A DNA stretch of 64,000 bases, taken from assembly GCA_963931865.1 (NCBI GenBank), contig OZ007506.1, positions 5,680,696 to 5,744,695 of the forward strand. The letters run 5' to 3'. The notes below the pieces were generated by a model. The model was not told the DNA's origin, did not search any database, and saw only the letters and a list, made by a program, of their open reading frames with translations. Below, piece by piece: positions 23,875 through 34,500 of the stretch. Position numbers and translations under genes: made by a program. Every line of letters starts with the position of its first letter. The first letter of the stretch is position 1. This DNA comes from Axinella damicornis (lineage: Eukaryota > Porifera > Demospongiae > Axinellida > Axinellidae).

Positions 23875-26800
23875 ACTCACACAATAGTTCCATTATACCT
23901 TTGGCAGACGGTGGTCTCTCACTGGAAGATTTCAACTACCAGACAACAGCGCAGAACATCTCCCAGGAGATCCAGGAACAGCTGAATAGCACTGACTTCC
24001 AATTCAGAGGAGTCTCGGTCAGTTTATTGAGATTGATCTCCAAGAGTATGTTTTGTATGTAAGACCAGAAATCATTGGACCAAGAGCGTATGTCAAATAT
24101 CGTAGTACCCTCAAAGACTGCTGATATTATGAAATTAACTCATACAAACCAAATTCATAACACATTCTTCTTGTCACATCCTTCTAATGAACTACAGGGT
24201 CTGGTTGCATTTAATGACAATGGAACGCGACTTCCAACACGTCCACAGATCCTGAAATATAGGGACAGCTCTGTGATCAACAACTGTGGAGAGGCAGGTA
24301 CGTATCAGACCTTCCAACACTGCCAGGAGCGCATAATGAGCGCTCTCTACCTCATTACCATAGACACTGGTTAATAGGCGCATGCGCTTATCGCTTGCAG
24401 CTGCAAGAAAGTATGCACTTATTATGAGTATACGCTTATTAGTGGCAACGGATCCCGATCATGGCAAACTGACGAAATGCTGTGAGCGATGTCATCATAT
24501 CTACAAGGGAGTCTGGTCCCGTACTGCAAGTCGGTGGCAAGATTCTCACACGAGGACAGAAACGATGGCTGCACCGTCCATTTTGCTACAGTGTGTGCCT
24601 TGAGAACGGAGAAGTGCACGGTAGTAGGCTACGTCCCTCGAGAGTTGTCATGTAAGTGTTTGCTATCCAGCATAGCTTTGAGAGTGCCGGGTGCTTCTGC
24701 ACGATCTGTTGTAGTATCTCGCTAACTCGCTAACACAAATCGACACGTCAGCAATTTTTGGGTGTATGCGCTCATGCACCTATTAACCGGTCTCTACGGT
24801 ATGTGCTCCTGACACTGCTCATAGAAAGAACGTAACATAGGCAAATACTTTAAGGTTTGATTGTGCCTTGCCGTCTTCATGTGGTGTGTAGGTCCCATGA
24901 CCATCGAACGTGTGGTGGTTGGCGGTGTCAGTGTGAATGACTCCCAGTTTGTCTACAGACGTTGTGAGGATAACAACACCACCTGGACAGGTAAAACTCG
25001 GCAATAATCACATGACATCATTAACCTCGTTCCCAGGCCTTCTCACCCCAGCGTTTGTCGCTTGCAGTACACGTACTGCAAGCGACAAACGCTGGGGTGA
25101 GAAGGCCTGGGAACGAGGCTAGAGATCATTGTATTGCACATTAGCTGCAGCAGCATGGGAAGAAAGGTGAAGTACCTCCGGTTGCGCTGTACTCCTTCTT
25201 GGTACCAGTTTGCATGATACATATTTGTACCCAGACGTACGGTACTTTCAGCTCTTGTGAATCAGAAAATCATGTCATGCCATATGTAAGCCCCCCCCCC
25301 CCCCGTTTTATAGAGTTCTGTGGTTTATTGTAGGCTCCTCTGCGTGCAGTTTTAACGATTGCTCCTGCAGCAGTGTTCTCGCTAGGCACTTTGGGGGGGC
25401 ACTAGTGTGTGACTTTTGTGGTCTGGTTTATGTATAAGCAAATGTACCCTTTGGCCTCAGGTTGAAATTCCTCAAGGTGGTGTCCCCTCTGATGGCACAC
25501 CAGTACAAGCGTTTAGGGAGGTCAGTCGGGCCCTCTTCATCTGCTACACTATCCTGGCCAGCGTGGGCATCGTCTTTGCACTCATTTGTTTGCTGTTCAA
25601 CATCATCTTCAGAAAGAGAAGGTGAGCAACACAATCACTAATTGTCTCTACCATTCCAATTCATGTGGGGGTCACTGTCAGTCCACACCACTTACCTGGT
25701 ACCATGATACTAATTTCAAACGTGATGCAATCATACATGTTACAAGCAGCTTAAATTGCTTTACAATGTACTTGTGTCAGCTGTTGCCCCTACCAATTGC
25801 GTTGTTTCCCCACCCATTCTTTCCAGCCCTTCCCTCATGTTCTCGAGCATTCATTATGGATTTTGAGGTTCTGAGGTTGTAGTAAAGTACGAGGGTCACA
25901 AGCATCACTAGTCTAGTCCTTCCCCCTGTACATCCCACTTCTGTTACTCACACACAGGCATTTTAGAATCTAAATGTAATGATGCCATTTTGTGACCTTC
26001 CCATTATTCTTATATGTATCTCATTCTTACTTCACACCTAACCCTCATTCTGATTCTTCTGATGCCACATGCACTCCTGATCATCCTCCAACTCAAGAAT
26101 TATACGTCTGATGAGTCCTGCCCTGAACAACCTGATCGTCGTGGGAGCCATTTTGCTGTACATTGCTACCTATTTTTTTGTCATCCCTACTGCTGTGGCA
26201 TTGAATCAAACTGTCTACTGCCATGTGAGTCACTTGACAACCACTGTCATTAATGCACTGAACGGCGAGGGGTGGAAATTTACCAATACATCAGCAAATA
26301 ACATCTGAAGAATTCCAGTTGGCTTGAAAATTTCATTCATGCGTATGGAAGCAGCCAACCTGTTTGTATTACCATACGTACTTGTGATCCCCCACAGATA
26401 CGAGCCTGGACTCAGTTCATTGGCTACTCCATGTGTTTTGGGACCATAGTGGCCAAGGTATGGCGAGTCTACCGCATCTTCCACCGCAGGATAAAGAGTG
26501 GATCTGTTAAGGTAAAGATATCAGAAGTAAACAGACATCATAGATGGTGCAGGAAACTAATGCAACCCCCATTTGGGCTTTCAGGCTTGTGCTGTGACTG
26601 ACTATAGTATTCTGAATTTGATGTAATTGTATTTTAGGTGTGCATTAATTGAGGCGAGCCTGAGCGAGCCCCACATAGACATGTTTACTGTAAATTTTCC
26701 CCGGAGTATATTTATATCTGTCGTACGTCGTGCCGTAAATCACTTGCAGCTTTTATTCGTGTGTCATGCATTAATTCGAAGCCAAGCAGTTGAACGAACC

Positions 26801-29173
26801 GTGAGCAGTCTACCTGCTTGACTCGGAGGATGGCGACAACAAAGACGGAACCACTGGTAGACCTACCTATTAATTGGCTAAAGCGATAGGCGAACCATGA
26901 TTCTCAGTGGCAACAACAAAGACGGAGACCGCTCATGGACCTAGCTACCTATTTAGTGGCGAGTGAGCGATAGGGGCTACCCACATGGCAACAAAGATTC
27001 AACTGTCTAGGCCATTATTATAGCTATTTTTGCCTGCTAGGCCGCTCCAGCTAGTCACTCACAGTTCTTGTGTTGTGCAAATGTGTGTTTGTGTGACTCA
27101 CCGTATTCTGTGGCTTGATGTGTTATTTTCAGTCGCATTCTGATGACAGTCATGCAAATGCTCCATGTTCTGCACTGCACTCGCTCAGGCTCACCCCACA
27201 ATGTCTAGTTAGGGATGACACTTGTTAGAGTCTGCACTGGTAATTACACTCCTGGTAGGGGAAAAATTGTGCCGCGTAATTAAACTCCTGGTAGGGGAAA
27301 AATTGTGCCGCGTAATCTAACTAATCTAAACAATTAAATAATCAAACCTCACAGCACGCAGGAAAGGTCTACAGAGATTCTGACTACACTGTCGTGATCG
27401 CTATCATGCAGTGACACAACCGCACAATGATTGTGGTGAAACTCACCTTGGTGGTGGAGATACAAGCGCTTTTGTCTTGCCGTCGGCCACCATTGCTCGA
27501 TCGCTCTCTTCAACGTTGGTTGCCAGTAGTCATACGAAGGGCCCACAAAGATTCTGACCGCACAGACGTAATCGCTGTTGTTCACTGACGCTTACATGCC
27601 AAAACTCACCGTGCTGGCAAAGTTGTAAGTGCTGTTATAATTTTGTGTCTTCCCTTTGGTCGCCATTGCTAGCGATCAACTGCGCGTGGTTGCCATGTGG
27701 CATGTGCGTTAATTGGGAATAACTGTGATACTTAGCTTGTGCACGCTACGGCGAGTCGCAGCCGGCGTTGCAACGGCTACCAGGAGTGCGGTAGCCCCTC
27801 AATAATTAAATAATCAAACCTCATAGCTCGCAGGAAAGGTCTACAGAGATTCTGACTACACCATCGTGATCGCTATCATGCAGTGACATAGCCACACAAT
27901 AATTGTGGCGAAACTCACCTTGGTGGTGGAGATACAAGCGCTTTTGTCGTGCCGTCGGCCGCCATTGCTCGATCGTTCTCTTCGTCGTACGAAGGGCCCA
28001 CAAAGATTCTGACCACACAGCCGTAATCGCTGTTGTTCACTGACAGTTACATACCAAAACTCACTGTGCTGGCAAGGTTGTAAGAGCTGTTATAATTTCG
28101 TGTCTTCCCTTTGATCGCCACTGCTAGTGTTCGACTGAGCGTGGTTGCCACGTGGCATGTGCGTTAATTGGAGCCAACCAATAATTAGCTTGCGGCGAGT
28201 CGCAGCCGGCGTTGTAAAATAAACTCTGTGAACCATAATTTTACATTTTAGCTGATTTTCTTGAATTATGGGGATAATATTTACTGCTGGGTTTCATAGT
28301 TCTAAGTTGGATCCCCATCTCCTAGTCTTTACAAACTACGCATACAAAGTACCTTAAATTCAAGGAGACACTAACTACTAATGTTCAGCTACACTGTGAT
28401 TACCGTATTGTCCACAACCTTCCCTATATACCATCCTTCCACCTGTGTCCACCCACCCTCTGTCCTTACTCCTGACTCCCCTCCCTTCACTTCCATGCAC
28501 CTGTACATTCTCAGGGTACAAAAGACTGGCACCTGCTTTTGCTGATCCTATTCCTTGCTGGTGTATCAGTAGTGATCCTTGTCTTCATGGAAGGCCTTGA
28601 CATGTACGCTGCAAACCCTGTTAGGGACCTGACGTCTGTGAGCACAAGAAATGTAAGTTTTATAAAGCGGACAACGTTAGGGATGTTGTAACTGAGTGTG
28701 TCTTGGTGCACAGCTCATCTGTCCTGTAGTGGAGCCAGTTTGTTATACCGTATAGCACTTAAATTTCGCGGTTCTAAATATGCACTAATTTCACTAATCA
28801 TATGTCATTCAAAGTTTTGACATGTTGGCTCCATGGTACAGTCATAAATAATGTAGTACGGACGTCAACAACCAGCTGCATTCCTCTGTTGCCGAATTAA
28901 TTTCGCACAACGGCTTTGTGTTGGATAGATGCAGTGATTGCTAGTATTCTTCGGCTTGACAAGCACAGTATCCATGGTCAACAGATTCAGTGACGGTAAA
29001 GCAGCAGCGAAAGCTAACTTGAGCTAAGACCTTGTTGGTTTGATGTTTCATTAGTACATTTCTCCATCTCCTTCCTCCCCCACACACATTCCTCTCCTTC
29101 ACCCAACACTCCTCCCCGTCACACACACATGCACACACACACTCACACTCACACACGCACACGCACGCACACG

Positions 29174-29215
<42 letters not shown>

Positions 29216-29957
29216 GATTATGTTCTGGTTGAGTACTATGTGCAGATGTGCGATGGCAGGAATAGCCTCGTCTGGATCATTTTGGGATATGTGTACCTCC
29301 TGCTTATGCAAATTGTTGCAGTCTTTCTAGCATTCATCACACGGAGAGTGAAAATCAAGGCACTCAATGAATCCAAGTACATTACCCTAATCAGCTACTC
29401 TACGGCCCTGATCATCATAGTCTTGCTGATTTGTGCAATCACACTGGACAACTCCATTGATGCAACCGCGGGTGTATTTGGTGGATTGATTATAACATCT
29501 GCTACTATCATTCTTGCTGCTGAATTTGTACCCAAGGTATGGTAGGCAGTATACGTCATCTGATTTAGCATAGCACGTAGGTATATGAGCATGCAGTGTA
29601 TGGTAGATAAATTTGTACAGATTTTGGGTGGTAGTAATGCAAGCATTATGTAAGTGTGTAACATTCTGAGTAAACAATGGCATCCGTTATGGCACCTGTC
29701 ATTGATTTTTGCTATTCAATTGTCATCCCCGCACACACACTTACATTGTGTAGATGGTGATGCTCTACCGTGACCCACAAGGAACGCAGGTGTACTACAA
29801 AGAAAGGAAACCATCCTTTACTAATGCGTACAGTTCTAAAGGGAAAACCACTAGCTTCACACTGAGGAGATCATCCTTGACCGAGCATCATAGAGTGATG
29901 GAACTTGAGGCACAATGCCAGGATCTGGAAATGAGGCTAGCAGAATATGAGGTATGA
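14773..29957 (+). CDS. class C GPCR, GABA-B-like receptor
   Basis: Exons: 14773-15027, 17536-17673, 20467-20637, 21263-21364, 22087-22152, 22390-22614, 23219-23343, 23888-24017, 24198-24297, 24892-24990, 25461-25621, 26098-26224, 26398-26511, 28515-28652, 29213-29536 and 29754-29951 or 29957. A signal peptide (residues 1-26) precedes a Venus-flytrap ligand domain. Landmarks match GABA-B receptors: ISYASSSSSLNERVRFPNFW, the YVWITLGWY segment and GLVAFNDNG. The seven-helix part starts in exon 25461 (LFICYTILASVGIVFALICL). It includes an IKALNESKYITL loop and ends LAAEFVPK, as in GABA-B proteins. The tail holds a short coiled coil (HHRVMELEAQCQDLEMRLAE), the module GABA-B subunits use to pair. 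All phases agree except 24990 to 25461, where a small exon or shifted site is missing. The last exon either stops at TGA 29955-29957 or splices at 29951 (GAG|gtatga). About 824 residues. Expected at the cell surface, coupling to G proteins; the ligand cannot be told from sequence. Confidence 0.9.
15343..15560 (+). mobile_element. Helitron-like element family B, 5' fragment
   Basis: Starts attaccccgcacatgcatgc and continues with gaagcagggttaagcaatcg, a tctgtcagtc run, and tagcaaaaaactgctctatg, matching the first 200 bases of the fuller copy at 18586-19175. It is cut off after gcgctccgtttcgcggg. It lies in the first intron of the receptor gene. Confidence 0.7.
16130..17492 (+). repeat. 18-bp minisatellite (ggtgcccagggtgtctga), ~1.3 kb
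   Basis: Dozens of 18-base units ggtgcccagggtgtctga with sub-variants (ggtgtccagggtgtccga; ggtgcccagggtgtctca; insertions of cggtgtct). Because 18 is a multiple of three, the plus strand reads VSEVPR repeats and the minus strand HLRHPG repeats, giving long but meaningless open frames. The first ~100 bases are in inverted orientation and meet the rest at a palindrome near 16232. The array lies in the first intron of the receptor and stops 40 bases before exon 17536. It should be length-variable between individuals. Confidence 0.95.
18367..18450 (+). CDS. 27-codon open frame resembling a signal peptide
   Basis: MYAATNLWLFVPVLCLRG runs into VDGLSSNQR and a TAG stop. A hydrophobic core followed by small residues is typical of a secretion signal. 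It lies in a receptor intron upstream of exon 20467. It could be an alternative first exon, a remnant of a duplicated receptor, or chance. No strong donor was found inside it. Confidence 0.2.
   Translation: MYAATNLWLFVPVLCLRGVDGLSSNQR
18452..18517 (+). repeat. 18-bp tandem repeat (gggatgagtgatggcatt)
   Basis: About four near-identical units of gggatgagtgatggcatt, one with a substitution (gacatt). Located in a receptor intron. Confidence 0.85.
18586..19175 (+). mobile_element. Helitron-like non-autonomous element, family B, full-length candidate
   Basis: Begins attaccccgcgcgcgcatgc and ends with the hairpin gtgttc-tgt-gaacac (19155-19169) followed by cctctag and T, that is CTAGT. A short hairpin a few bases before CTRRT is the Helitron 3' signature. 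The second long copy at 33527-33951 ends with a different but equally good hairpin (tgctc-tgct-gagca) and the same cctctagt. A 5' TC start is not evident, so the assignment is tentative. No Rep/helicase gene is present. Confidence 0.55.
19905..20030. repeat. G-run/C-run foldback
   Basis: A run of about 35 G is followed by ggggactttcccc and a C run. The flanks gcctcgaac and gttcgaggc are inverted, as are the more distant atcacaa and ttgtgat. The whole could fold into a long G:C stem, or the G strand could form quadruplexes. Homopolymer lengths in assemblies are unreliable. Confidence 0.8.
20774..21050 (+). repeat. 42-bp tandem repeat in receptor intron
   Basis: About six units of gatattggcactgctctgat followed by gtcacagctattccatatgc and ca. 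Two units carry an extra 7-base gatgcca, and the last two read gctgtgcc instead of gctattcc. It lies between receptor exons 20467-20637 and 21263-21364. The unit is a multiple of three, so open frames cross it. Confidence 0.92.
22203..22300 (+). repeat. microsatellites (tatc)n and (tgtc)n
   Basis: About ten tatc units run into about six tgtc units and then further tatc units, between receptor exons 22087-22152 and 22390-22614. Confidence 0.95.
22689..23125 (+). repeat. repeat family A, copy 3 (nearly complete)
   Basis: Starts with a GT run, then gggactgactatggtgacac, cgaactctgcaaagattgc, ccaaaacggctgaggc and five or six diverged units of the type gggagcagcagctgaagcgg acgcaatc. It ends ggggaagtagctgaagagag caaagctgcttgtagc. 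This is the most complete copy here and defines the element at about 430 bp. It sits in a receptor intron. Confidence 0.75.
23838..23880 (+). repeat. poly-C plus (CA)n run
   Basis: About 24 C followed by an ACAC run. It forms the pyrimidine-rich tract before the proposed acceptor ahead of receptor exon 23888-24017. Confidence 0.9.
25022..25123. mobile_element. near-perfect ~100-bp palindrome (CCTCGTTCCCAGGC family)
   Basis: cctcgttcccaggccttctc ... through tgcagtacacgtactgca at the centre to gagaaggcctgggaacgagg. Almost every base is paired, so the whole element is one hairpin of about 48 base pairs. It shares only its terminal 16 bases with the other family members. It lies in a receptor intron. 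Confidence 0.9.
25855..25985 (-). repeat. repeat family A, end fragment
   Basis: gaggttctgaggttgtagta, then agtacgagggtcacaagc, atcactagtctagtccttcc, and cccacttctgtta before a short CA run match the outer end of the copies at 709-1115 and 33055-33480. Confidence 0.6.
26860..28215. repeat. repeat family C ('caggagtg'), tandemly duplicated block
   Basis: The stretch from aattaaataatcaaacctca, through ggaaaggtctacagagattc and ttggtggtggagatacaagc, to acgaagggcccacaaagatt at 27325-27590 is repeated at about 27800-28050, an offset of 470 bases. Each block ends with a ggctaccaggagtg-like or cgagtcgcagccggcgttg part. Related pieces occur at 42480-42580, 46865-47360 and possibly 5338-5390 and 17800-17835. 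Located in the intron before receptor exon 28515-28652. Confidence 0.75.
28748..28960 (+). mobile_element. fragment of TA-flanked MITE (ccgtatagcacttaaattt)
   Basis: After TA the sequence ccgtatagcacttaaatttc gcggttctaaat matches the left end of the complete MITE at 60449-60975. A matching right end was not found, so the right border given is approximate. The copy appears truncated. Confidence 0.45.
29115..29212 (+). repeat. (CA)n microsatellite at a splice acceptor
   Basis: About 100 bases of CA/CG alternation ending directly in the AG of receptor exon 29213-29536. Length variation here would alter the acceptor's upstream tract. Confidence 0.95.
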
Positions 29958-30398
29958 GAGTGATTCATATTGTAGAGCGGTGTAGTAAGTTTTAGTAACT
30001 CCACCGTAGACATTGGACATCAGTCTTTTAGCTAGCAATTTACTTAACCATTCCCTAGACAAGTGCTTTTCATCCTCCAAACTTCACACAGGACTGTATC
30101 CAACCATTCTAAGTACATTCATGATTCTAACCACACCCACTCATTAACGAGTATTTGACCAAGATGCTCGGGCAGTGCTAACTGAAAAATCGACCTTGAA
30201 AATTTGAATTTGAGCCTATACGAGGTAAGAGCTAGGACTTTTCTAGGCCCATTTAAAAATGACCTATCCAGATCCAACCAAGGGCTATTCAAGGCCAAGC
30301 CCAGACATGGATATTGAGCTGAAGCCTACCTTGTTTCCCTATTTTTATGTTCTGCTCTCCCTACATCTCCATGTCTCGGCCCAAAGCGCTAAGACATA

Positions 30399-30965
30399 CC
30401 GTATGGCCGGAAAATTTGGCGGGGAATTTAATTTGGCGGTTTGGCAGATTATGAACGCACCGCCAAATTAAATTCCGCCAATATTAATTTTTGTCATGGC
30501 ATGTTGTGGGTGGGGTCTCGTAGCGACGCTCGAGCTTGCTCTCGCCGCAAGCACTCATAATACTATAGTACCTCTGTCACTGATCTGCCAGAAATAGCAG
30601 CAAGCAGCTGATTGGCCAGAAATAGCGAGCAAGCAGCTGATATCTTCCTGGGTTCTTGGCCGACGACGATGGCGCGCCTTCGCTTCACTGCTACTGCGTA
30701 CCACTCCCACGGCAGTTCGATCCTCTCCAACACTCGCATCCCAGAGGTTTTTGTAGACGTGGTACCTCGAACACAGTACCGCAAACTCGGACTCCATCGC
30801 AGCCTACCGACACAAGATCTGCTCCGCGGCCGTGCGGTTAGTATGACGTCATTCTCGCTCTGCAAATTTCCAAATCCGCCAAATTTTAATCCGCCAAATA
30901 CAATTCACAGCCTTTTAGAGCCAATGCGCCAAATTTAATTCACGCCAAATTTTCCGGCCATACGG
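30399..30965. mobile_element. TA-flanked MITE, 567 bp, between receptor and kinase blocks
   Basis: Terminal inverted repeats ccgtatggccggaaaatttg (left) and caaattttccggccatacgg (right) are identical over at least 20 bases and flanked by TA on each side, as in Tc1/mariner insertions. Sub-terminal ggcggaattt-type motifs repeat in both orientations. The interior is GC-richer and holds only chance frames. The two ends share taccgtatgg with the MITE at 60449-60975. Confidence 0.85.
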
Positions 30966-31087
30966 TAGTGCTGTACGTATACGTCTGTGTGCAACTCGAT
31001 AACTTGGTGCCTGCTCAAAGGAATTTTGCTGCTTAATACTTGAACTTGAACTTGACTACCCTTGAGGGGTTACCACACCCTCTAACG

Positions 31088-31189
31088 ATGGCTAACAAGG
31101 ACCTGGAGAAGGCAGAGCCTATGGACCCAGGTCCCCTGGGACCGACAGCTTTACATCCCCTCCGAAGGATGCGGTGTGAACTATTTCAG
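31088..31189 (+). CDS. candidate first exon of the Kelch-kinase gene
   Basis: ATG at 31088 opens 34 codons (MANKDLEKAEPMDPGPLG, then a proline/arginine stretch and CELFQ) ending at CAG|gtgaaa in phase 0, which fits exon 31514. Charged and proline-rich, with no domain. The alternative is that exon 31514 is joined to the upstream receptor exon ending at 29951, also phase 0. Confidence 0.35.
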
Positions 31190-31224
31190 GTGAAACGCCT
31201 TCAAGAACACACCTACTCATTTTT

Positions 31225-31342
31225 AGGGTAGAGCCGAGTCAACTCCTAGGAGAAAGAAAATCTCCTATGGCAATGGTGGGATTCGAACCTGCAACCTTTC
31301 AATTAGCAGTCGAATGCTTTAACCACTCGGCCACCAGCTGCT
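31225..31342 (-). mobile_element. tRNA-Ser(GCU)-derived SINE copy
   Basis: Read on the minus strand: gctggtggccgagtggttaa agc (A box), then ttcgactgctaattgaa with anticodon GCT, then gcaggttcgaatcccacc (B box), then attgccataggagattttct and further non-tRNA sequence. The T stem and acceptor stem pair poorly, so it is not a working tRNA. The copy at 3665-3760 shares the tail, which marks a SINE. Confidence 0.6.
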
Positions 31343-31513
31343 TAATCGTTAATAATTATTGAACGTGTGACATAATAATTATCAAATGTGAATGTTGGCC
31401 ACACCCACATGTTGCCCTATACACGTACGTACATCTGCATCCCAATGTTTCTTGCTACACAATGTCACTGTGATACGTACTATTGTACCCTAATTGTGCT
31501 ACCACCACTACAG

Positions 31514-34500
31514 CGAAACGCAGATACTCAACTAGTGGAGTCAGCTGTTCACCGTGCACGCTCCAGCTATGAACCACAGCCTAGATGTGAACATGTTGCT
31601 GTTCCTGTGGGCAGAAACCTGAACGTTTGGGGAGGAAATGCTGGGTCCGGTGAGAAATCCCAAGATCTTGCAACAACAGTGGAGGTATTTGATGTTAGTA
31701 CAAATCTGTGGAAGAGGAATCCAACTAATGGCGTGCCACCACCGGGACTGTTCGGCACTGCTTACACAGTGGTGGGAACTTCTCTGTACGTCTTTGGTGG
31801 CAGGGACAGGAATGATTGCCTTCAAAACAGTCTTTACAAACTTGACCTGTTCAGTTTCCAGTGGGAGGAGATACGACCTGCTAACTCTTCCAGTGGTCCC
31901 CAGAAGAAACAAAGCAGCAGGATGGTACCTTGCGGAGATAACCAACTACTCGTCTTTGCCGGGTGCACTGCTAGTGGGTATACGGATGAACTACATCTCT
32001 TCGACTTGGCCAAAGGTTAATTTCTAAGTGAATTACCCACTACAGTAGATATGATGTGTCTATATTCTGTCCATTCTGAGAGGAAAGCTGACAGTCATGA
32101 GTGGGTCTATAAGTATAACTTCACGGACTTCAGCATGAAAGTGTGATAGCACTCATGACAATGTGTTCACATATATTATTTGACTGCTGGTTGCTAGTGC
32201 TTGTATACATGTTACCGTAACTGAACTGTGATTTGAAGGTTTGAACAAGTTTGCTATTACTGTAAGCAGCCTGTGACAGGTACGTACTTTTGTGGAATGT
32301 GTATGTATTATCTGTGGCCTTCACTGTGTGGAGAGTATTAATGTCTGACCGGACCACCCACAAGTGGTCACATGATATATAATACCGTAAATATTATCAT
32401 CATTTTTTGAAGTCACCTTGCCACTACATGTACAAGTGCTCACATCTACTGTGAGACCACAAAGTGGTGCTTTGTACATGTGTTATGGATCTTTTTGCCT
32501 CACAACTAAGACTATGCCATTATGTGGTGTATGTATATCATTTACATTCACCATGGCTTTACAGCAACACAGGTACATCTGTTCACAATGAGTGTGGATG
32601 ACTGACTTTTTACATGTTCTACCTTGCTACAGGAAAGTGGTCATCTCCAACTGTGACTGGGACAAGGCCTCCTCCTCTTGCCCATTTCTCCTTCACCAAA
32701 GTCAGCAGCAAGAGTGCTGTGGTATATGGGGGTCGGACAGCTGAAGGGAATACTGGTGATGTCTACGTACTTGACCTGGATAATTGGGTACATCAGTAAT
32801 GGCTTTACATGTAGTAGTATAAAACTGTTGTGATATAGAACTGCTCAGAGCAGGTTGTACCAACGTGTGGTTTAGGCATTAGCTGGTAGCAAGCCCCTAT
32901 TTTGAAGGACATTGAGCTAACTTTCATGCACACTAGTCATACAAAGTATGGCTACGTATAGGGTGAAACAGTAGCAAGCCCCTATTTTGAAGGGCATTGA
33001 GCTAACATAAGTCATATAATATTATAGTTAAGTTCCCCTTCATCTGCCTACTAGCAGGCTGGTACCCAGTGCAGCTTCTCCCCAATTGCGTGGGCTTCAT
33101 CATACAGCTTTACCCCGATGCATCCGCCTCAGCTGCTGCTCCATGATGCGTCCGCCTCAGCTGCTGCTCCCCGATTGTGTCCGCCTCAGCTGCTGCTCCC
33201 CGATCGCGTCTGCTTCAGCTGCTGCTCCCCGATCGCCTCCACCTCAACTGTTGCTCCCTGATCGCATCTCCCTCAGTTGCTGTTGCGCGAATGCGTCAGC
33301 GTGCAGCCTCAGCCGTTCCCAGGCCTGCCCAATGATCTCGAACATTCTTCGTGGAGTTTGGGGTTAGGAAGTTGTATAGTGAAGTACAAAGGTCACATGT
33401 CACTAGTCTAGTCCTGCCCCCCAAACATCCCACTTCCGTTATACACAGACAGACAGACACACACACAGTAAAAGCTTGATGTGTTGATGGTTATAGGCTA
33501 ACATCTGTCCTGATATACCATCTGCTTATTACCCCGTGCGCATGCGCAGCAGGGGGTAGAGTGATCGGTTTGTCTGTCAGTCTGTCCTGTCAGTCTGTCC
33601 ATAGATGTAGAGCGGTTTGAGCAGTGAAGGCCTTGTTGAAGGCTTATTTCAGGATAGAAGTGTCAGAATTCAGAAAATACTAGCGTCTACGTAACTCACA
33701 GACCAGAGATCTACTCGAGAGGCTGAGAAAAGCTGCGTGAAAGTCGTGCTTCTAATTTGTACAACTTGACCACACCCTATTTCTAACATTACTGCCACAA
33801 CTTACGGTATCTCATTCTGCATGCTGATATCGCTGTAAATCGTGGCCTATAGCTAGCTGATCGTGCATGCTGTATGAATTATCGGTGGTAGGCCTATAGC
33901 TGTCAAGTCAAAGTAGCGCACGGGGTACTTGCTCTGCTGAGCACCTCTAGTTCAAAACTGTGTTTTGAATTTACCAGTTGAAACTTGTTGGTTGACAGTA
34001 AGCTTTCCTTATTGTAGTAGATGCATCAGTGATATGGGTCAGATTCTGTTCACACCTTGCATGATTTATGAAGCAGATCTATATGAATCACCATGGTTAT
34101 TATGTGCGTACTTAAATGACTCTTTTTGCTCAGAACTGGAGCAAACTGGAGACCACCAGTGGCCCTCATCCATGTGCAAGGGAATCTCATGCTGCCTTTT
34201 GCATTGCTGGTCCCAGTACTGAGCAGGAGCACCCACTGCTGGTGGTGGTGGGGGGGTCCGGTGGAGAGCCCCTCATAGGCGTCACAGGGTCTGGTGGAGA
34301 GCCCCTCATAGGCGTCACAGGGTCTGGTGGAGAGCCCCTCAATGACATGGAGGGGTCTGGTGGAGAGCCGCTCAAGGACGTGGAGGGGTCTGGTGGAGAG
34401 CCGCTCAAGGACGTGGAGGGGTCTGGTGGAGAGTCCATCAGGGATGTGGCGAGAGAGCCACTCAAAGACATGTGGGTGTTGGACATTGACAAAGGAGTGT

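Noticed and set aside
29129..29212. Histidine/threonine-rich N-terminal extension of receptor exon 29213
   Set aside because: It is the translation of the (CA)n tract. The exon starts after the AG at 29212, where GABA-B-like sequence begins.
31255..31342. Functional tRNA-Ser(GCU) gene on the minus strand
   Set aside because: A and B boxes are good, but the acceptor and T stems do not pair, there is no proper variable arm, and a SINE-type tail is shared with another copy.
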